Assembly: GCA_011620245.1 (NCBI GenBank)
Contig: WOZN01000260.1
Location: forward strand, 1-10,080
DNA: 10,080 bases
DNA from: Acidovorax sp.
GTDB taxonomy: Bacteria; Pseudomonadota; Gammaproteobacteria; Burkholderiales; Burkholderiaceae_C
Direction: 5' to 3'
Under the pieces are notes generated by a model. The model did not search any database. It saw only the letters and a list, made by a program, of their open reading frames with translations, and was not told the origin of the DNA. Each line of letters starts with the position of its first letter. Position 1 is the first letter of the stretch. Both the position numbers and the translations under genes were made by a program. Shown piece after piece: positions 7,096-10,080 of this stretch.

Positions 7096-8298
7096 TTATT
7101 CGGGGTTGACCAGGCGATCACCCACCCGCACGCCGGTGCGGATTTCCAGAATCAAGGCGTAGGAAACACGGTCGAAGGTGCGGAACACCATGACATGGCC
7201 ATTGCGCTCGCTGGGCAGCTTGATCACCGTCTTCGCAGCGTCCGTGCCGTCCTTCATATGGTCGCCCTTGGTCAGGATATGGAGCACCTGGCCGGCCTCC
7301 ATGCCGTCCCGCGTGCCCCGGTTGATCGCGATGACCTGGTTCTGCGCCGCGTAGGACACCGAGTTGCCGCCATAGATCGAGACCACCCGCGCATCGACCT
7401 CCATCTGGGGGGCACGCGGTGTATAGCTGACAAAGGCGCGCGCCGGTGCCGGCAGCAGCCGGTCGCCCGCGCGAACCTCTTCCTTGGTCGCCGTCAGTTC
7501 CACGGTGGCGGGCACATAGTCGTAAGCAATGCCACCCTTGCCATTGGCCGTTTCTTCCACCGCCTCGCCCCGCACCAGCTCTGCCTTGCCGACATACTGC
7601 GCTTCGTAGCCCAGGATTTCACCCGTCAACGGATCCTTGAGGGCGATGGCATCCCGGAACACCCGGTAATGGCGGGGCGCCCCTGGTTCCACCCGCAGCG
7701 GACTGGAGGCATCGCCCCGGGCATAGGCCCGGTCGCCGTCGGCCATCAGCACGCGCTCGTCCACCGTGGCCACGATGCGCGGCGCGCGCTGCAGCAATTC
7801 GGCGTCCACCACCAGCGGCTCCGCCAGGAAGGGCTCGATGAGGTGGGGCTTGAGCGTCGGCAAGGCGCTGTCGGCCAGGCTGTCGCTGCGCACGCGCGGC
7901 GACACCCGCACCGTTTCAGGGGCATCGGAGGCGCTGGTGCGAAGGCGTGCATAGCCGCCGGCCTTGTCCAGATACAGCATCTGCCCCGGAAAGATCAGAT
8001 GGGGATTGGGCAGGGCCTTGAGGTTCATGCCCCACAGCTCGGGCCAGCGCCACGGGCGCTGGAGGTACATGCCCGAAATACCCCAGAGCGTGTCGCCACG
8101 TTTCACGACATAGGTGTCGGGCGCCGACGGCGCCAGTTCAGAAAGAGGAACACCACGCTCGGCCACCTGTTGCGCCGTGGCCCGCTGGCCACTCAAAACC
8201 GGGTAGTTCTGCGCCTGGGCCGCAGTGGCAAGCAAAGCGCCGGCCAGTACTGTCGATGCGCCCAGGGCGGTTCGCCACACGCTGGTGGATGCCGTCAT
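7096..8298 (-). CDS. Secreted LysM-domain protein upstream of dprA
   Basis: 400-residue exported protein that probably binds peptidoglycan. A frame-consistent ATG exists 7 codons upstream (8319), but the ATG at 8298 is preferred: it has AAGGA (8308-8304 on this strand) with a 5-nt spacer and begins directly before a good signal peptide. The signal peptide has Arg9, a hydrophobic core at about 11-25 and a likely signal peptidase I cut after AQA (29). The single LysM domain covers about 61-110 (TYVVKRGDTLWGIS ... LIFPGQMLYL). The remaining 290 residues have no domain I can name; they are strand-rich and contain GDRL twice (278-281 and 393-396). Relatives commonly precede dprA in Burkholderiales, as far as I recall. 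The role is probably in the cell envelope; a link to DNA uptake through dprA is speculation. Confidence 0.88.
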   Translation of the reverse strand: MTASTSVWRTALGASTVLAGALLATAAQAQNYPVLSGQRATAQQVAERGVPLSELAPSAPDTYVVKRGDTLWGISGMYLQRPWRWPELWGMNLKALPNPHLIFPGQMLYLDKAGGYARLRTSASDAPETVRVSPRVRSDSLADSALPTLKPHLIEPFLAEPLVVDAELLQRAPRIVATVDERVLMADGDRAYARGDASSPLRVEPGAPRHYRVFRDAIALKDPLTGEILGYEAQYVGKAELVRGEAVEETANGKGGIAYDYVPATVELTATKEEVRAGDRLLPAPARAFVSYTPRAPQMEVDARVVSIYGGNSVSYAAQNQVIAINRGTRDGMEAGQVLHILTKGDHMKDGTDAAKTVIKLPSERNGHVMVFRTFDRVSYALILEIRTGVRVGDRLVNPE

Positions 8299-8361
8299 GC
8301 TGTTCCTTTTTTGATGCATTGTGAAACGCCCCCTCTCTGGCGCCGCGGTCGATTGGGCAAT

Positions 8362-8445
8362 GCAAGCCGCCAGGCAGATACGTTACTGGGACTTACGCAA
8401 ATAAGGATGCCACAGCGGGAAGTGCCTTTTTGACAGGCGGCTTGC
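8362..8445. repeat. 10-bp inverted repeat interleaved with the 12-bp one
   Basis: GCAAGCCGCC (8362-8371) and GGCGGCTTGC (8436-8445) are perfect reverse complements. The right arm lies inside the loop of the 12-bp inverted repeat and the left arm lies outside it, giving the order A-B-A'-B'. The right arm also overlaps a small local hairpin CAGGC/GCCTG (8434-8448). Confidence 0.45.
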
Positions 8446-8470
8446 CTGAGCCCGTTTTGCGTAAGTCATG
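8387..8470. repeat. Small palindromic element with 12-bp inverted repeats and flanking GTTAC
   Basis: GACTTACGCAAA (8390-8401) and TTTGCGTAAGTC (8456-8467) are perfect 12-bp inverted repeats, 54 bp apart. Three bases outside each arm lies an identical 5-mer, GTTAC (8382-8386 and 8471-8475), in direct orientation, as expected of a target duplication around an 84-bp element. There is no coding capacity. This resembles a miniature inverted-repeat element or an IS remnant; it may also be an operator-like palindrome. No IS family is assigned. Confidence 0.4.
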
Positions 8471-8587
8471 GTTACAAACGATCTGAGATTCTCTGCTCAA
8501 GCCCTTGATTGGGCAACGAATATTGCGGCCGGTGGCTGCAGCGCGGGCCAAAAGTGGCGAAAATAGCGACAGCTTTCACCCATATCC

Positions 8588-9097
8588 ATGGCAATTCTTC
8601 CCATTCTCTGCTATCCGGACCCCCGTCTTCACAAGGTCGCCCAACCGGTTCAGACCGTGGATGCCCGCATCCAGGCGCTGGTTTCGGACATGCTCGCCAC
8701 GATGTACGACGCCCACGGCATCGGCCTGGCGGCCACGCAGATCGACGTGCACGAGCGGCTCGTGGTCATCGATGTCTCCGAGGAACGCAACGAGCCGCTG
8801 GTGCTGATCAACCCCGAGATTGTCTGGGCCAGCCCGGATAAGCATGTGGGCGACGAGGGCTGCCTTTCGGTGCCTGGCATCTACGACGGCGTCGAGCGTG
8901 CAGCGGCCGTGCATGTGCGCGCCCTGGACGCCCAGGGGCAGTCACGCACCCTCGAAGCCGAAGGCCTGCTGGCCGTCTGCGTCCAGCATGAAATGGACCA
9001 CCTCATGGGCAAGGTGTTTGTGGAATACCTCTCGCCCCTCAAGCGCAACCGCATCAAGACCAAGATGCTCAAGCAGCAACGCGAGGCACATGAATGA
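8588..9097 (+). CDS. def: Peptide deformylase
   Basis: Metalloenzyme of the cytosol that removes the formyl group from the N-terminal formylmethionine of nascent proteins; it undoes the mark placed by Fmt, encoded just downstream. 169 residues, the family length. All three family motifs are present: GIGLAATQ (44-51), EGCLSVPG (90-97) with metal ligand Cys92, and QHEMDHL (133-139) with ligands His134 and His138 and catalytic Glu135, equivalent to E. coli Cys90/His132/Glu133/His136. The ATG at 8588 gives the standard MAILPIL start, although no good ribosome binding site precedes it. The stop overlaps the start of the lipoprotein gene (ATGA at 9094-9097). It is divergent from LysM-dprA, resembling the E. 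coli smf/def-fmt neighbourhood. Confidence 0.97.
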   Translation: MAILPILCYPDPRLHKVAQPVQTVDARIQALVSDMLATMYDAHGIGLAATQIDVHERLVVIDVSEERNEPLVLINPEIVWASPDKHVGDEGCLSVPGIYDGVERAAAVHVRALDAQGQSRTLEAEGLLAVCVQHEMDHLMGKVFVEYLSPLKRNRIKTKMLKQQREAHE

Positions 9098-9600
9098 ACA
9101 CCCGCACATTACGCCACTTGCGGGCCGGCGCCGCTGCGCTGGCCCTGTGCGGCCTGTTGTCGGCCTGCGCCTCGCCCGACCGGGAAAAACCCGGCGCCGC
9201 GCGCGCCGAGGTGGTGGCGCGGCTGGGCGCACCATACAGCGCCACTGCGCTGGAAAGCGGCGGAGAACGCCTGCTCTATTCCACCCTGCCGGCCGGCCGC
9301 CAGGTATTTCACCTGGACTTTGATGCCGCCGGCCGCCTTGAACGCGTCGAACAGGTGCTGACCTTCGCCCGTTTCTCGGGCATTGCCCTGAACCAATGGA
9401 GCCGGGCCGACGTGGAGCGCACCTTCGGCCCGCCGACGCTGATCGAGCGGGTGGCCCGCTTTGACGGCGACGTCTGGACCTACCGGTTCATGGACGACTA
9501 CGAACCGCGCCTGGCGCATATCCACATCGACCGCGCCGGCACGGTGCGCCAGCTGGTCTTCACCGATGACCAGCCCCCGGACGACGACAGGGATTTCTGA
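9094..9600 (+). CDS. BamE/SmpA-like lipoprotein between def and fmt
   Basis: 168-residue predicted lipoprotein. The signal peptide ends in the lipobox LSAC with Cys25 as the lipidation site; Ala at +2 (no Asp) predicts sorting to the outer membrane. The mature part holds two similar units, each starting with a helix and a G-P-Y/T turn then three strands: [11 protein letters not shown]...[10 protein letters not shown] and [11 protein letters not shown]...[10 protein letters not shown]. This is the pattern of the SmpA/OmlA (BamE) fold, so it may be a tandem BamE-like protein, but it is not BamE itself by length or context. Translation is probably coupled to def through the ATGA overlap. The C-terminus is very acidic (PPDDDRDF). 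It separates def from fmt, which adjoin directly in E. coli. Function unknown; an outer-membrane or envelope role is inferred. Confidence 0.82.
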   Translation: MNTRTLRHLRAGAAALALCGLLSACASPDREKPGAARAEVVARLGAPYSATALESGGERLLYSTLPAGRQVFHLDFDAAGRLERVEQVLTFARFSGIALNQWSRADVERTFGPPTLIERVARFDGDVWTYRFMDDYEPRLAHIHIDRAGTVRQLVFTDDQPPDDDRDF

Positions 9601-9623
9601 CCGCCGCCGCCCGGCCCTTCTTC

Positions 9624-10080
9624 ATGAAAATCATCTTTGCCGGAACCCCCGAATTCGCCCGCGTCGCATTGCAGCGCCTGCTGAACGCCGGGTTCACCAT
9701 CCCCCTCGTCCTCACCCAGCCCGACCGCCCTGCGGGCCGGGGCATGAAACTGCAGGCCTCGCCCGTCAAGCAATATGCGCTGGAGCATGGCATTGCGGTG
9801 GCCCAGCCCCGCAGCCTGCGCCTGGACGGCAAGTTTCCCGAAGACGCCGCAGCCGCCCGTGCCGCGCTGCTGGCCGCACAGGCCGATGCCATGGTGGTGG
9901 CGGCCTACGGCCTGATCCTGCCGCAGTGGGTGCTGGATGCCATGAGCGCCGCACGGCCGCCCGAAGGCGCGAAAGCCCCCTCGGGGGGCAGCGAACCACG
10001 CGCAGCGGGGAGCGTGGGGGCCCTGATGAGCGCCGCACGGCCGCCCGAAGGCGCGAAAGCCCCCTCGGGGGGCAGCGAAC
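9624..10080 (+). CDS. fmt: Methionyl-tRNA formyltransferase, 5' part, with in-frame repeat insert
   Basis: Transfers a formyl group from 10-formyltetrahydrofolate to initiator Met-tRNA. The window holds the first 152 codons of a protein usually about 310-330 residues long. Seen: [12 protein letters not shown] at the N-terminus, [18 protein letters not shown] (33-50), and [18 protein letters not shown] (89-106). In E. coli the next residues lead within a few positions to the catalytic Asn106/His108 segment (GCINVHGSLLPRWRG). Here that segment is delayed: from codon 107 the frame runs through a Gly/Ala/Pro/Ser-rich 28-residue unit containing [16 protein letters not shown], which is then repeated. 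The frame stays open to the window end, so the gene may still be functional with an extended loop. The start at 9624 has no clear Shine-Dalgarno, 23 nt after the lipoprotein stop. Confidence 0.93.
   Translation, partial: MKIIFAGTPEFARVALQRLLNAGFTIPLVLTQPDRPAGRGMKLQASPVKQYALEHGIAVAQPRSLRLDGKFPEDAAAARAALLAAQADAMVVAAYGLILPQWVLDAMSAARPPEGAKAPSGGSEPRAAGSVGALMSAARPPEGAKAPSGGSE
9942..10080 (+). repeat. Tandem 84-bp palindromic repeat inserted in fmt
   Basis: Unit 1 covers 9942-10025 and unit 2 starts at 10026; the 55 bases of unit 2 in the window are identical to unit 1. The period is 84 bp (28 codons), so the frame is kept. Each unit contains two stem-loops: GCCCCC/GGGGGC with a TCG loop (9975-9989) and CCACGC/GCGTGG with a 10-nt loop (9996-10017). 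I recall similar GC-rich palindromic sequence as a dispersed, mainly intergenic repeat in Acidovorax and relatives; no search was made. The total copy number is unknown because the tract leaves the window. Confidence 0.9.

Larger units (their letters stand above)
8351..8516. repeat. 10-bp direct repeat bracketing the def upstream region
   Basis: GATTGGGCAA occurs identically at 8351-8360 and 8507-8516 in the same orientation, 156 bp apart, on either side of the inverted-repeat cluster. It could be a pair of regulator half-sites controlling both divergent promoters, or the scar of an insertion; a chance recurrence of a decamer within 300 nt is unlikely but possible. Confidence 0.4.
8299..8587. 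other. Divergent intergenic region between the LysM gene and def
   Basis: This 289-nt spacer must hold the promoters for the LysM-dprA operon (leftward) and def (rightward). I could not find a convincing -35/-10 pair for either; GAAAAT (8559-8564) is a possible -10 for def without a good -35. def also lacks a clear Shine-Dalgarno. The region is less GC-rich than the flanking genes and has an unusual density of repeats, listed separately. No RNA gene or ORF with a plausible start was recognised. Confidence 0.7.

Noticed and set aside
6988..8433. 481-residue open frame on the plus strand opposite LysM-dprA
   Set aside because: Overlaps two well-supported genes and spans the divergent promoter region; biased His/Arg/Gly composition.
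9942..10080. CRISPR array at the right end
   Set aside because: The repeats are directly abutting with an 84-bp period and no unique spacers; they lie inside fmt.

Overview
This is a high-GC (about 65%, by eye) chromosomal window from a betaproteobacterium, most likely a member of the Comamonadaceae close to Acidovorax. The call rests on gene order, on protein wording typical of Burkholderiales (for example the SecF and YajC segments), and on a palindromic repeat at the right end that I recall from Acidovorax-type genomes. No database was searched. The window is mostly housekeeping: every protein family but one is recognisable and all reading frames look intact.

Left part (1-5831, + strand): yajC, secD and secF encode the ancillary membrane complex that helps the SecYEG translocon finish protein export. 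A sigma70-like promoter lies at 58-87, before a GTG-started yajC. secD and secF are separated by 92 nt holding a candidate 24-codon leader ORF and two mutually exclusive hairpins, directly in front of the secF ribosome binding site. A 765-residue DUF1631 protein of unknown function follows secF after 20 nt and is probably cotranscribed. It ends in a 47-nt convergent gap with an inverted repeat that may act as a terminator for both strands.

Middle (5879-8298, - strand): a secreted LysM-domain protein and dprA, 2 nt apart, form an operon. A 289-nt divergent spacer (8299-8587) separates them from def. It contains a 12-bp inverted repeat bracketed at equal distance by a 5-bp direct repeat, a second interleaved inverted repeat, and a 10-bp direct repeat around both.

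Right part (8588-10080, + strand): def (peptide deformylase) overlaps by ATGA with a small BamE-like lipoprotein gene, followed by fmt (Met-tRNA formyltransferase), cut off by the window end. def and fmt are the two ends of the N-formylmethionine cycle. The dprA / def-fmt neighbourhood resembles that of E. coli.

The most unusual feature is in fmt. Just before the expected catalytic Asn-His segment the reading frame enters an 84-bp GC-rich palindromic repeat. It reads in frame (28 codons per unit) and is already in its second identical copy when the window ends. This looks like a normally intergenic repeat that has colonised an essential gene as a peptide insert, comparable in kind to the Rickettsia palindromic elements.
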